Shown: positions 1 to 8,091, counted from the stretch's first letter. The stretch: DNA of 12,225 nt from an uncultured Polaribacter sp. (GCA_937936695.1 CALHCK010000116.1:1-12225), one strand, 5' to 3'. Made by a program: numbers and translations. Notes: generated by a model not told the origin, from the letters alone.

Positions 1-1
1 T

Positions 2-160
2 TCTTTTCCAGAAAATATAGAATTATTAAAAAAGCATTTAATAAAATACGTAGGAGATGTAAAGTTTAAAGAATGTACCAATATGGGAGGCATTTTAGAA
101 ACAATCTTAGATTTTGTTATGCGTAATTATTTAGATATAAGTAATAAGGATTTGTTTTAG
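2..160 (+). CDS. C-terminal fragment of an unrecognised protein
   Basis: An open frame enters from the left edge and ends at a TAG at 158-160, giving 52 visible residues. The fragment begins SFPENIELLKKH and ends RNYLDISNKDLF. It is charged and amphipathic, looks mostly helical, and has no membrane segment or motif that I recognise. Codon use (AT-rich third positions, AAA/TTA-rich) matches the neighbouring genes, which supports it being coding. It converges on the permease gene at 290-1147, with a hairpin-containing repeat between them. I cannot name the family. Most of the gene lies outside the window, so no function is proposed. Confidence 0.55.
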   Translation, partial: SFPENIELLKKHLIKYVGDVKFKECTNMGGILETILDFVMRNYLDISNKDLF

Positions 161-243
161 AAGCTATTTCCTGCTTTCGCTACTCGCTTTTTTTTCGAAA
201 ACTCAAAAAAGAGCTCAAACAAACCGCTCTATCAGGGCTAAAA
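161..243. repeat. Hairpin-rich intergenic repeat, probable bidirectional terminator
   Basis: This element fills most of the gap between two convergent genes. An inner stem pairs CTTTTTT (187-193) with AAAAAAG (205-211) around an 11-base loop, so either strand would give a hairpin rich in A/U. The outer edges are GCTATTTCCTGC (163-174) and ATCAGGGCTAA (231-241), which contain the short complementary pair CCTG/CAGG. From memory, this pair of edge motifs flanking a variable T-rich/A-rich stem recurs between genes in many Flavobacteriaceae genomes. I could not verify this here. A role in ending transcription on both strands is inferred from its position. Confidence 0.5.
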
Positions 244-289
244 CTGTATGCTAGAGTAATTGATGTTTTAAGGCGTTTTTATTAATGTT

Positions 290-1147
290 TTATTTTTTAC
301 TTCTAATACTTTCTACAATAACAGTTAGTAAAATTAAACTACCGCCAATATATGTGTTTGTACTAGGTATTTCAGTTACAAAAATATAGGCAATTATAAT
401 ACCAAAAATAGGCTGTACGCTGCTAATAATACTTGCGGTAGAAACAGAAAAATGCTTTAAAGAGTTTACAATCATGCTATGACCAATTGCAGTAGTTAAT
501 AGCCCTATTATTAACAATAAAGGTATTTGACTCTGAATGTTAGAAATATCACTTAAAAACAAAACAGGCAATAATAAAATGGCAATTACAATTAATTGGT
601 ACAACATAATCATGCTACCATTATAATTAGTAACATGCTTTTTTGTAGTTAAATTTCTTAAAGCATAACAAAGAGCAGAAAAAACACCCAATAAAATACC
701 TTTAGCCTCATCATTTTCTAAAGAAAAATTAGGCACTAAAATGTAAACACCAACTAAAACTAATATACCTAACAGAACATGAATTCCGTTTAGTTTTTGT
801 TTACTAAAAAAGGGTTCTAAAAGTGCAGTCATAACAGGAAAAGTGTACATAGACAACATACCCAATGCAACATTAGACAGTTTTAGTGCGTAAAAATAAG
901 ATACCCAATGAGCAGTCATAAAAAAACCACTTACAAAAAAAGAAAACATATCTTTTTTAGATTTTATTTTTAAATCAATTCTTTTAAATCTACAAAAAAT
1001 ATAAATAAATAAAGCGCCTAAACTACCTCTAAACCATATAATTACTTCTGCTGGTAAAGCAATGTATTTACCTAAAACCCCAGAAGTACTTATAAATAAT
1101 GTTGCTAAAAGTAGTAGCGATAAGTTTTTAATATGCGAATTTTCCAT
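290..1147 (-). CDS. EamA/DMT-superfamily inner-membrane permease
   Basis: A 285-residue protein of the drug/metabolite transporter superfamily (EamA fold), usually about 280-300 residues with ten membrane helices. The sequence shows about ten hydrophobic segments arranged as two repeats of five, roughly residues 8-140 and 148-282. A short charged stretch near residues 53-65 and an acidic linker near 142-149 separate helices. The family includes exporters of amino acids and small metabolites, but substrate cannot be predicted from sequence. The ATG at 1145-1147 lies one base after the mfd stop codon (TAG-C-ATG), so it is almost certainly transcribed with mfd and probably translationally coupled. 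There is no obvious functional link to DNA repair, so co-transcription may be incidental. The family call is firm and the function is open. Confidence 0.9.
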   Translation of the reverse strand: MENSHIKNLSLLLLATLFISTSGVLGKYIALPAEVIIWFRGSLGALFIYIFCRFKRIDLKIKSKKDMFSFFVSGFFMTAHWVSYFYALKLSNVALGMLSMYTFPVMTALLEPFFSKQKLNGIHVLLGILVLVGVYILVPNFSLENDEAKGILLGVFSALCYALRNLTTKKHVTNYNGSMIMLYQLIVIAILLLPVLFLSDISNIQSQIPLLLIIGLLTTAIGHSMIVNSLKHFSVSTASIISSVQPIFGIIIAYIFVTEIPSTNTYIGGSLILLTVIVESIRSKK

Positions 1148-1148
1148 G

Positions 1149-4100
1149 CTATACTTTCTGTAATATTTTTAAAGCTGTTTTTACAGTATCTATTCTAATA
1201 AAGGTAATTAATAAACGTAATCCGCTTTTTGTTTGTTTTTCTTTCATTACGCAGCTTTTACTATTTTTTTGCACATAGGTAAGCATTCTGCTAAAAGCCT
1301 CTGTTTGATAAAAATCACTTTGTTGATCTGCAACAAAATAACCAATCATTCTTTTTTGTTTTAAAATGATTTTTTCTAAGCCTAACTCTTTAGCTAGCCA
1401 TTTTATTCTTACAGAATCTAAAAGATCTTCAACAGGTGTTGGTATTTCTCCAAATCTATCTACAATTTCAGTCTCAAAAGTTACTAATTCTTCTTCTTTA
1501 GTTAAACTACTTAATTTGTTATAAAGTGCTAACCTTTCAGAAATAGAATTAATATAATCGTCTGGAAACAAAATTTCAAAATCCGTGTCTATTTGTACTT
1601 CTTTTACAAATTCTTTTGGCTTAGAGTTATCTGTAGGATAGAGTTCTTTAAATTCGTTTTCTTTTAATTCTTGTATGGCTTCTTGTAGTATTTTTTGATA
1701 GGTATCAAAACCAATATCATTTATAAAACCACTTTGTTCACCACCCAATAAGTCACCTGCTCCACGAATTTCTAAATCTTTCATGGCAATATTAATACCA
1801 CTACCAAGGTCAGAAAATAAAACAAGCGCCTCTATTCGTTTTCTGGCATCATCCGTCATCATATGGTAAGGAGGAGTGATAAAATAGCAAAAAGCTTTTT
1901 TATTAGACCTACCTACTCTTCCTCTCATTTGATGTAAGTCAGACAACCCGAAGTTATTTGCATTATTTATAAAGATGGTATTTGCATTAGGTACATCTAA
2001 ACCACTTTCTATAATTGTGGTAGATACTAAAACATCAAAATCTCCGTCCATAAAACCAAGCATTAATTCTTCTAGTTTTTTACCTTCCATTTGTCCGTGT
2101 CCTACAGCAACTTTAGCAGCAGGCACCAGTCTTTGAATTAAACCAGCAACTTCTTTAATATTTTCTATTCTATTATGAATAAAGAAAACCTGACCACCTC
2201 TAGAAATTTCATAAGAAACAGCGTCTCTTATTGCTTCTTCAGAAAAACGAATAACATTACTTTCTATTGGGTGCCTGTTAGGAGGAGGTGTTTTTATTAC
2301 AGATAAATCTCTAGCAGCCATTAAGCTAAACTGCAAGGTTCTAGGTATTGGTGTAGCAGTTAGCGTTAATGTATCTACATTTTCTTTTAAAGTTTTTAAT
2401 TTGTCTTTAACAGCAACCCCAAATTTTTGCTCTTCGTCAATAATTAGCAACCCTAAATCTTTAAATTGAATACGTTTATTAGTTAATTGATGAGTACCAA
2501 TAACAATATCTACACTTCCGTCATTTACTCCATTAATAGCAGTTGTTTTTTGTTTGGCAGTTCTAAAACGATTTAGATAATCTATGTTTATAGGGAAATC
2601 TTTTAATCGTTCTTTAAAAGTTTTGTAATGTTGAAAAGCTAAAATTGTTGTAGGAACTAAAATGGCTACTTGTTTGCCGTTATCTACAGCTTTAAATGCT
2701 GCTCTCACAGCAACTTCAGTTTTGCCAAACCCAACATCACCACAAACCAACCTATCCATAGGTTGTTCTTTTTCCATATCTAACTTTACGCTTTGTGTAG
2801 CTGTAAATTGATCTGGAGTGTCCTCGTACATAAAACTTCCTTCAAGCTCATGTTGCATGTGAGTGTCTGGTCCAAAAGCAAATCCTTTTTGTAGTTTTCT
2901 TTTTGCGTATAACTGAATTAAATTATAAGCAATATGTTTAACTCTTGCTTTTGTTTTTTGTTTTACTTTTTTCCAAGCGCCAGAACCTAATTTATAAACC
3001 TTTGGAGCTTTACCGTCTTTACCATTAAACTTAGATATTTTATGTAACGAGTGTATACTAACATATAATATATCTCTTTCTCCGTAGATTAATTTAATAG
3101 CTTCTTGTTTTTTGCCTTGAACATCTATTTTTTGTAAGCCTCCAAATTTACCAATTCCGTGATCCATGTGGGTTACATAATCTCCAATTTCTAACTTATT
3201 AAGTTCTTGAAGTGTAATGGCTTGTTTTTTAGCATATCCATTTTTAAGCCTGAATTTATGGTATCTTTCAAAAATTTCGTGATCTGTATAACAAACCAAT
3301 TTCTGTTCTACATCTACAAAACCTTTGTGTAAAGGAAATACAATGGTTTCATAGTGTACCTCTTTTTCTGCATCATTAAAAATGTCTTTAAAACGATTTG
3401 CTTGTTGTTCGTTAGCGCAAAAAATATAGTTGGTAAATTTAGCTTTGTTGTATTCTTCTAAATTATCTATTAATAAATTAAATTGCTTGTTAAAAGAAGG
3501 TTGTGGTAATGTGTTAAAATTAACCGACGGTATGTCTTCAGAAGTATTTAACCCGAAGGTTATTAAAGTAAAATCTTGTATTTGATTTAATATAAAATTA
3601 CCATCGCAAAATAATTCGCTAGGTTTTGCATGGTTAATTTCTTTTGATAAACCTTGAAAGGCATCTTCTGCTTTTTTAAAAAATTTATTAAGGTTTTCTG
3701 AAAGTATCTCTTTATTTTTTGTGAAAATAACAGTATTAGATGCAATGTATTTTAAGAAGCTTTCTCTTTTTTCTTCTAATGTTTTGTTTTCTACATTAGG
3801 CATTATAGATACCTTCTTTAACTTTTCTTTGGATAGTTGTGTTTCTACATCAAAAGTTCTAATGCTATCAATTTCATCACCAAAAAACTCTATTCTGTAA
3901 GGTTCATCATTAGAAAAAGAAAAAACATCAACAATACCACCTCTTACAGAAAAATCTCCGGGTTCTGTAACAAAGTCTACACGTTTAAATTTGTATTCAA
4001 ATAATACCTCATTTACAAAATCTAAAGAAAGGTTTTCTCCTACGGTGGCTTTTAAAGTGTTTTTTTCGAGTTCTTTTTTTGTGACAACTTTTTCGAATAA

Positions 4101-4481
4101 AGCTGTTGGGTAAGTAACTATAATTGCAGGTTTTTTACGAGAATTTATCCTATTTAAAACTTCTGAACGTAATAAAACATTTGCGTTGTCAGTTTCATCT
4201 ATCTGATAAGGTCTTCTGTAAGAACCTGGGTAAAAAAGCACATTTTTATCACCTAATAATTGTTCTAAATCATTAAGATAATAGGCTGCTTCTTCTTTAT
4301 CATTAAAAATTAAAAGATACGGTTTGTCTGTCTTTTTAAAAGCCTCAGAAATAACAAAAGACAATGAAGATCCAACCAAATTCTTAAGTTGAAAATGGTT
4401 TTTATCTTGTTGAAGCTTATTAATTACCTGCGAAACACTCGCAGATTTTTGATATTGGTTTACAATGTTCTGCTTACTCAA
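1149..4481 (-). CDS. mfd: Transcription-repair coupling factor Mfd
   Basis: A 1110-residue Mfd, close to the family's usual 1100-1170. Mfd binds RNA polymerase stalled at DNA damage, pushes it off using ATP-driven translocation and recruits UvrA for nucleotide excision repair. The N-terminal UvrB-like region covers about residues 1-350. The CarD-like RNA-polymerase-interacting domain lies near 428-485 (GDYVTHMDHGIGKF). The superfamily 2 translocase follows, with Walker A GDVGFGKT at 581-588, the DEEQ box at 682-685, TLTATPIPRTL near 706 and QMRGRVGRS at 851-859. The RecG-like TRG region spans about 893-918, and the C-terminal D7 domain about 990-1090. The start is TTG at 4479-4481. No in-frame ATG occurs for hundreds of residues, and the N-terminal sequence would be lost without the TTG. 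The permease gene follows after one base. Confidence 0.97.
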   Translation of the reverse strand: MSKQNIVNQYQKSASVSQVINKLQQDKNHFQLKNLVGSSLSFVISEAFKKTDKPYLLIFNDKEEAAYYLNDLEQLLGDKNVLFYPGSYRRPYQIDETDNANVLLRSEVLNRINSRKKPAIIVTYPTALFEKVVTKKELEKNTLKATVGENLSLDFVNEVLFEYKFKRVDFVTEPGDFSVRGGIVDVFSFSNDEPYRIEFFGDEIDSIRTFDVETQLSKEKLKKVSIMPNVENKTLEEKRESFLKYIASNTVIFTKNKEILSENLNKFFKKAEDAFQGLSKEINHAKPSELFCDGNFILNQIQDFTLITFGLNTSEDIPSVNFNTLPQPSFNKQFNLLIDNLEEYNKAKFTNYIFCANEQQANRFKDIFNDAEKEVHYETIVFPLHKGFVDVEQKLVCYTDHEIFERYHKFRLKNGYAKKQAITLQELNKLEIGDYVTHMDHGIGKFGGLQKIDVQGKKQEAIKLIYGERDILYVSIHSLHKISKFNGKDGKAPKVYKLGSGAWKKVKQKTKARVKHIAYNLIQLYAKRKLQKGFAFGPDTHMQHELEGSFMYEDTPDQFTATQSVKLDMEKEQPMDRLVCGDVGFGKTEVAVRAAFKAVDNGKQVAILVPTTILAFQHYKTFKERLKDFPINIDYLNRFRTAKQKTTAINGVNDGSVDIVIGTHQLTNKRIQFKDLGLLIIDEEQKFGVAVKDKLKTLKENVDTLTLTATPIPRTLQFSLMAARDLSVIKTPPPNRHPIESNVIRFSEEAIRDAVSYEISRGGQVFFIHNRIENIKEVAGLIQRLVPAAKVAVGHGQMEGKKLEELMLGFMDGDFDVLVSTTIIESGLDVPNANTIFINNANNFGLSDLHQMRGRVGRSNKKAFCYFITPPYHMMTDDARKRIEALVLFSDLGSGINIAMKDLEIRGAGDLLGGEQSGFINDIGFDTYQKILQEAIQELKENEFKELYPTDNSKPKEFVKEVQIDTDFEILFPDDYINSISERLALYNKLSSLTKEEELVTFETEIVDRFGEIPTPVEDLLDSVRIKWLAKELGLEKIILKQKRMIGYFVADQQSDFYQTEAFSRMLTYVQKNSKSCVMKEKQTKSGLRLLITFIRIDTVKTALKILQKV

Positions 4482-4497
4482 CTTAATAAATTTTATG

Positions 4498-4505
4498 CAA
4501 ATGTA
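4498..4505 (-). promoter_or_regulatory. Candidate -7 element for mfd
   Basis: Read on the minus strand this is TACATTTG, an exact match to the Bacteroidota -7 consensus TAnnTTTG. Its end lies only 16 bases before the TTG start of mfd, so the transcript would have a leader of about ten bases or less. No clear -33 TTG is seen at the expected spacing, so the call rests on the -7 match and position. Confidence 0.5.
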
Positions 4506-4557
4506 CTATCTTACTAGATAAAAAGCATTAACTATCTTATTTTCTTGTGTAATGTAA

Positions 4558-4565
4558 TATCTTTG
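4558..4565 (+). promoter_or_regulatory. Candidate -7 element for the small outer-membrane protein gene
   Basis: TATCTTTG matches the TAnnTTTG consensus and lies 53 bases before the ATG at 4619, which leaves a leader of roughly 45 bases. No -33 TTG occurs 17-23 bases upstream. The nearest, at 4545-4547, is too close. It sits back to back with the mfd element, so the 137-bp gap would hold two divergent promoters. Confidence 0.4.
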
Positions 4566-4618
4566 CAGCTTATTTTTAATAGAACGTATGGTTCTCTTTG
4601 CTTAAAAGATGCTTAATT

Positions 4619-5167
4619 ATGAAATTAAATTATAAAAATATAAGCCTTGTTTTTTTGTTTTTAACATTGGCTATGAAAGGGCAAAATAAAGATAATAAAT
4701 GGGCGATTGCAAGTAGTATTGCATGGGTTAATTACTCAGAAGAAAATGCAGAAATTGTAAAAGGTGAATTTGTAAACCAAACACCTAGATTCTCTATAGC
4801 AAGACATGTTTATAAAGATTTTGTGTTTGTAGGTAGTTTTTCTACGGCTATTAATGATAATCAAGAATATACTACAATAGATGGGGGAATTCGTTATGAT
4901 TTTGGCTTGTCTTACAATAATGTTGTGCCTTACGTAGTTGTTGGAGGTAGTTTAATTGATGCTGTCGGAGTGTCTGCTACTGTAAACGGTGGGGTAGGAG
5001 CTACGTTATGGTTTTCTGAGAATTTTGGATTAAAAGCACAATTGTTATATAAATATGTAGGTAATAGTAATCCAGATCAACGTGCTCATAAAATGCCTTC
5101 TTTTGGTTTGGTGTATAGTTTTAAGAAAAGAGCTTTACATCCTGTGCGTTGGGAGCTTGATAATTAA
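4619..5167 (+). CDS. Small secreted outer-membrane beta-barrel protein
   Basis: A 182-residue protein with a Sec signal peptide (a lysine-containing start, then SLVFLFLTLA, residues 9-18), with cleavage probably near residues 20-23. The mature part is rich in alternating aromatic and small residues and glycine turns (for example GGIRYDFGLSY, VVPYVVVGGSL, GGVGATLWF, LKAQLLYKYVG). This pattern is typical of small OmpA-like or porin-type eight-strand barrels (PF13505-like). The last strand, about residues 161-168, is followed by a basic tail of about 14 residues ending VRWELDN. The ATG at 4619 is chosen over an in-frame TTG at 4598, because it puts the signal peptide at the N-terminus. Its stop codon overlaps that of the convergent thioredoxin-like gene. 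The specific role is unknown, and nothing visible ties it to the metal genes. Confidence 0.7.
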   Translation: MKLNYKNISLVFLFLTLAMKGQNKDNKWAIASSIAWVNYSEENAEIVKGEFVNQTPRFSIARHVYKDFVFVGSFSTAINDNQEYTTIDGGIRYDFGLSYNNVVPYVVVGGSLIDAVGVSATVNGGVGATLWFSENFGLKAQLLYKYVGNSNPDQRAHKMPSFGLVYSFKKRALHPVRWELDN

Positions 5168-5640
5168 TCTAAGGCTTGCAACATTTTTTTTGTGTGCAGA
5201 TATTCAAAATATCTGTTAGTTATTCTAAAATCTTTATCTAAAACAATAATAGCAGGTAAAGAAAAACTTCTGCCTTTTCTAGAAGCTAATAATAACGGTA
5301 TTTGATGGGTAGGACGCCTTTTTTTGCCTACCTGATTGTTGTAGAACTTTTTGCCTTCAAAACGAATCGTATCAGTTGTTTCAGCATTCATTTTTACAGC
5401 ATAATATTCAGTGTTAAGTAATTCTATTACCTTGGCATCTTTAAAAGCAACTTTGTCCATCTTTTTACAGTAAGAACACCAATCTGCATAAAAGTCAATA
5501 AAAACTTTTTTAGGTTTTACAGTTAAAGAATCATCCAACTGTTCAAATGTTAACCAATTGATTTCTTTTTTTTGAGAATGTAAACTCTGAGATAAAAAAA
5601 ATGAGAGAATACAGCATAAAGTAATAAAAGATAATTTCAT
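5164..5640 (-). CDS. Periplasmic thioredoxin-like protein
   Basis: A 158-residue exported thioredoxin-fold protein. A hydrophobic signal peptide covers about residues 1-22 (LSFITLCCILSFFLSQSL), with likely cleavage near SLHSQ. The first core strand, KKVFIDFYADW, leads into the redox motif WCSYCKK, with Cys55 and Cys58. A segment after about residue 85 holds basic loops (KKRRP), and LPAIIVLD contains the probable cis-proline, Pro129. The family includes reductants and oxidases of periplasmic disulfides; WCxxC alone does not decide direction. The gene starts 16 bp after the TonB-dependent receptor's stop on the same strand, so the two are probably co-transcribed. This suggests a role in receptor maturation or redox handling of the imported ligand (inference). 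It ends tail-to-tail with the outer-membrane protein gene, their stop codons overlapping within TTAA. Confidence 0.88.
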   Translation of the reverse strand: MKLSFITLCCILSFFLSQSLHSQKKEINWLTFEQLDDSLTVKPKKVFIDFYADWCSYCKKMDKVAFKDAKVIELLNTEYYAVKMNAETTDTIRFEGKKFYNNQVGKKRRPTHQIPLLLASRKGRSFSLPAIIVLDKDFRITNRYFEYLHTKKMLQALD

Positions 5641-5656
5641 GTTAATAATTTATGGA

Positions 5657-8014
5657 TTAATGCAAACGACCAAACTTAATTCCTATAAAAAATGATCTAG
5701 GTAATCCTGGACCGTATACATAATCAGAATCTCTTGTTGCACCCGTATCAAAATCATCCTGAAAACTGTTAAATATATTTTTTACCCCACCAGTAAAGGT
5801 AAACATAAACTCGTCTGAGTAGTCTATGTGTGTTTCTAATTTAAGGTTTAAGTCAAAGAAAGACTGTACATCGTTAAGTTGTAAAAATCCGGTATCACTA
5901 ATTACTAAAGGTACTGTCATATTACCCGTATAAGTTCCTGTAACATCAATATTAAATGCTTCTGAAGGAATGTATGAAGTATTGAAGTATCCATAGAAAT
6001 TTGGAGTTCTTGTAAATTCATCAATAATAATATCAGTTTCTCCTGCGGTACCGTCGGTTTCAAAAATTGTTTGTGGTTCTTTGTATAAAGATCTTTGTAA
6101 CGTACCACCTAATTGAAATTGCCATTTAGAGTTTGGAGAGATTCCGGCTTCAAAATTTGTACCAAATACTCTTGCTCCAGCACCATTTCTAACTTCTTCT
6201 AATATAGAGCCGTTTTCTAATGTGTTACCAGTGCTAACTAATGTAAAAGGATTTTCTAAATCTGTATAAAACCCTTCTAAAAGAAAGTCCATTTGTAACA
6301 ATCCTTTAGATTTAGAGAAATTAAGAGATGCTGTATATGCATTTGAAAATTCGGTATTTAAATCATCTGAAAGTATTACAAATTGAGGTTCTCCACCAAC
6401 ACTAGAAATGTGTAAATCTTCATTAAAAGCTTGTGGGGCTCTAAATCCTCTTGCATAGCCTCCTCTAAATTTTAAAGCCTCTGTAAATAAATAAGATACT
6501 GTTAATCTAGGCGAAAAAGCGGTTTTGTTTAAAGAAATGTTTCTGCTGATGTTTCCTATATTGTAATCTCCGTTTACGGTAACATTATCTAGTCTAGCGC
6601 CAAATAAAGCAGTAATTTTTTTAGAAGGATTCCATTCGTATTGAGCATAACCTCCAATAGCATTTACAGTTTGGTCTATAAGTCTGTTATAACCAGGTAT
6701 TATGTCTTCTGTAGCGGTATGATTTAATTCAGATCCCACAGTAAGCACATCTTTTTTAAAGTTTTTTGTAAACTGTAATCCGTTTACCCAAGCTAAATCT
6801 TTAGTGGTACCAAAAGCATTGTTAGCTATAATACTATCTTGCCTGCTTGTAGATCCTCCTAAACCACCATAATAACTATCTCTATCAGTACTAGAAACAG
6901 AGGTGTATATTTGAAGTTTCTTAGTAAAGTCTGAGTTACTCAATTCGTATTCCGCACCACCTATAAAAGTGTCGTGATCTAATTCTTCTGTAATATTGGT
7001 AAATTGAGGAGCTAAGTTTAATTGGTCTCCCCCTCTTCTGTATTCTTTAATGGCATTTAAATTTACAGATATTCTACTTCTATCATTAGGTTTTAAAAAA
7101 GCTTTTGCGCCTACAGTGTTGTTTTTTAGTTCTACAATTTCAGTAAAACCATCTCCATCAATATCTAAACTTTCTCTATTTCTGTAATTACCAAATAAAG
7201 TAAATCCACTATTTAAATCATCTGCAACAACAGAACTGTTAAAAGTAAGTACTCTGTCTAAAGCTTTGTTATTTATTAATGATAGATTAGAACCAACTTC
7301 CCAAGTATTTAAAATAGGATCTTTTGTAATAATATTTACGGTACCAGCAATAGCGTTAGAGCCAAATAAAGCAGAACCACCACTTCTAACCACTTCTATT
7401 CGTTCTATAATATTTGTAGGAATTTGTTCTAAACCATATACACCAATTAAAGAAGAAAATACGGGTCTACTATTTAGCAATACTTGTGTATACGCCCCTT
7501 CTAAACCATTAAGCCGTACTTGCGTAAAACCACAATTTTGACAATTATTTTCTACACGAACTCCAGGAGCGTAGTTTAATCCGTCTGCTAAAGATACAGA
7601 TTGAGTTGCGTTTAATAATCTAGGTTTAATAGAAGAAACTATTACAGGGGTATTTCTTTTTTCTACTCTATTTCTTGTAGCACTTACAACTACTTCGTCT
7701 AAACCAAGCATGTCTTCAATGAGTTCGAAATTTAATTGAAGCGTTTGATTGTCTTTTAAGTTTATTGTTTTAGCCGTTTTTCTATATCCTTGAGAACTAA
7801 CCTGAATAGTAATATTGTTTCCTGAAGTTACTTTTAAATTATATGTTCCGTTTTCATCTGTACTAGTGCCTTCTTTACCTCCTTTTACATATACAGCTGC
7901 ATAAGGAATCGTTTCTCCTTTGTAGGTTACGGTACCTGTAATAAAACTGCTTTGAGCTTTTGTAAAATTAAAACTAATAATTGCTATAAGTAACAGTAAG
8001 CTTTTTATATTCAT
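5657..8014 (-). CDS. TonB-dependent outer-membrane receptor, probably for a metal complex
   Basis: A 785-residue receptor of the CirA/FepA/BtuB type, which imports iron complexes, haem, cobalamin or similar ligands with energy from TonB. It has a signal peptide (residues 1-20, cleaved after TKA). A carboxypeptidase-regulatory-like domain follows at about 23-103 (GTVTYKGETIPYAAVYV), typical of Bacteroidota. Next are a TonB-box-like DEVVVSATR near 106-114, the plug at about 120-230 (RIEVVRSGGSALFGSNAIAG) and the barrel to the C-terminus. The plug has a CxxC pair, Cys158 and Cys161 (NNCQNCGF). The ATG at 8012-8014 is preferred; an in-frame TTG at 8029 would only add five residues. It heads a pair with the thioredoxin-like gene and is divergent from the metal-dependent regulator. 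That points to metal-regulated uptake, but the ligand cannot be read from sequence. Confidence 0.93.
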   Translation of the reverse strand: MNIKSLLLLIAIISFNFTKAQSSFITGTVTYKGETIPYAAVYVKGGKEGTSTDENGTYNLKVTSGNNITIQVSSQGYRKTAKTINLKDNQTLQLNFELIEDMLGLDEVVVSATRNRVEKRNTPVIVSSIKPRLLNATQSVSLADGLNYAPGVRVENNCQNCGFTQVRLNGLEGAYTQVLLNSRPVFSSLIGVYGLEQIPTNIIERIEVVRSGGSALFGSNAIAGTVNIITKDPILNTWEVGSNLSLINNKALDRVLTFNSSVVADDLNSGFTLFGNYRNRESLDIDGDGFTEIVELKNNTVGAKAFLKPNDRSRISVNLNAIKEYRRGGDQLNLAPQFTNITEELDHDTFIGGAEYELSNSDFTKKLQIYTSVSSTDRDSYYGGLGGSTSRQDSIIANNAFGTTKDLAWVNGLQFTKNFKKDVLTVGSELNHTATEDIIPGYNRLIDQTVNAIGGYAQYEWNPSKKITALFGARLDNVTVNGDYNIGNISRNISLNKTAFSPRLTVSYLFTEALKFRGGYARGFRAPQAFNEDLHISSVGGEPQFVILSDDLNTEFSNAYTASLNFSKSKGLLQMDFLLEGFYTDLENPFTLVSTGNTLENGSILEEVRNGAGARVFGTNFEAGISPNSKWQFQLGGTLQRSLYKEPQTIFETDGTAGETDIIIDEFTRTPNFYGYFNTSYIPSEAFNIDVTGTYTGNMTVPLVISDTGFLQLNDVQSFFDLNLKLETHIDYSDEFMFTFTGGVKNIFNSFQDDFDTGATRDSDYVYGPGLPRSFFIGIKFGRLH

Positions 8015-8048
8015 TTGTTTGATGTTCAATAGATAACTATTGTTGTTT

Positions 8049-8074
8049 ATTAATTTCGGTAAATATAAATTAAT
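8049..8074. promoter_or_regulatory. AT-rich inverted repeat in the divergent control region
   Basis: ATTAATTT (8049-8056) and AAATTAAT (8067-8074) are perfect 8-bp inverted arms separated by ten bases. The repeat overlaps the weak -7 candidate of the receptor gene. It may be a protein-binding site or a consequence of AT-richness. Its location between divergent genes is the only supporting evidence. Confidence 0.3.
8060..8067 (-). promoter_or_regulatory. Weak candidate -7 element for the TonB-dependent receptor
   Basis: On the minus strand this reads TATATTTA, one mismatch from TAnnTTTG, about 45 bases before the receptor ATG. A second TATATTTA lies at 8088-8095 and overlaps the palindrome at 8076-8091. 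No -33 TTG is seen for either one. With the 8060-8067 choice, the palindrome would occupy the stretch between the -33 and -7 positions, a good place for a repressor. Confidence 0.3.
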
Positions 8075-8075
8075 T

Positions 8076-8091
8076 TTTAGACTTGCCTAAA
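8076..8091. promoter_or_regulatory. Palindromic candidate operator for the DtxR/MntR-family regulator
   Basis: TTTAGACTTGCCTAAA has perfect 5-bp outer arms (TTTAG/CTAAA) and an additional symmetric C/G pair inside, giving the pattern TTTAGnCnnGnCTAAA. The TTAGnC/GnCTAA half-sites resemble those of DtxR/IdeR-family operators. It lies in the gap between the regulator gene and the divergent receptor gene, 28 bases before the regulator's -7 element. Binding by the adjacent regulator is an inference. Confidence 0.5.

Noticed and set aside
4598..4618. TTG start seven codons upstream for the small outer-membrane protein
   Set aside because: The ATG at 4619 places the signal peptide at the N-terminus and needs no rare start codon.
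5600..5640. Possible lipobox in the thioredoxin-like protein (ITLC, Cys9)
   Set aside because: The cysteine is too close to the N-terminus, the -1 residue is Leu rather than Gly/Ala/Ser, and the hydrophobic core continues past it. An ordinary signal peptide fits better.
5917..6108. Minus-strand open frame of 63 codons inside the TonB-dependent receptor gene
   Set aside because: It lies in another frame of a well-supported gene, and its product has no recognisable domain.
7266..7541. Plus-strand open frame of 91 codons opposite the receptor plug region
   Set aside because: It is antisense to conserved plug coding sequence, with no promoter element or family resemblance, so it is a shadow frame.
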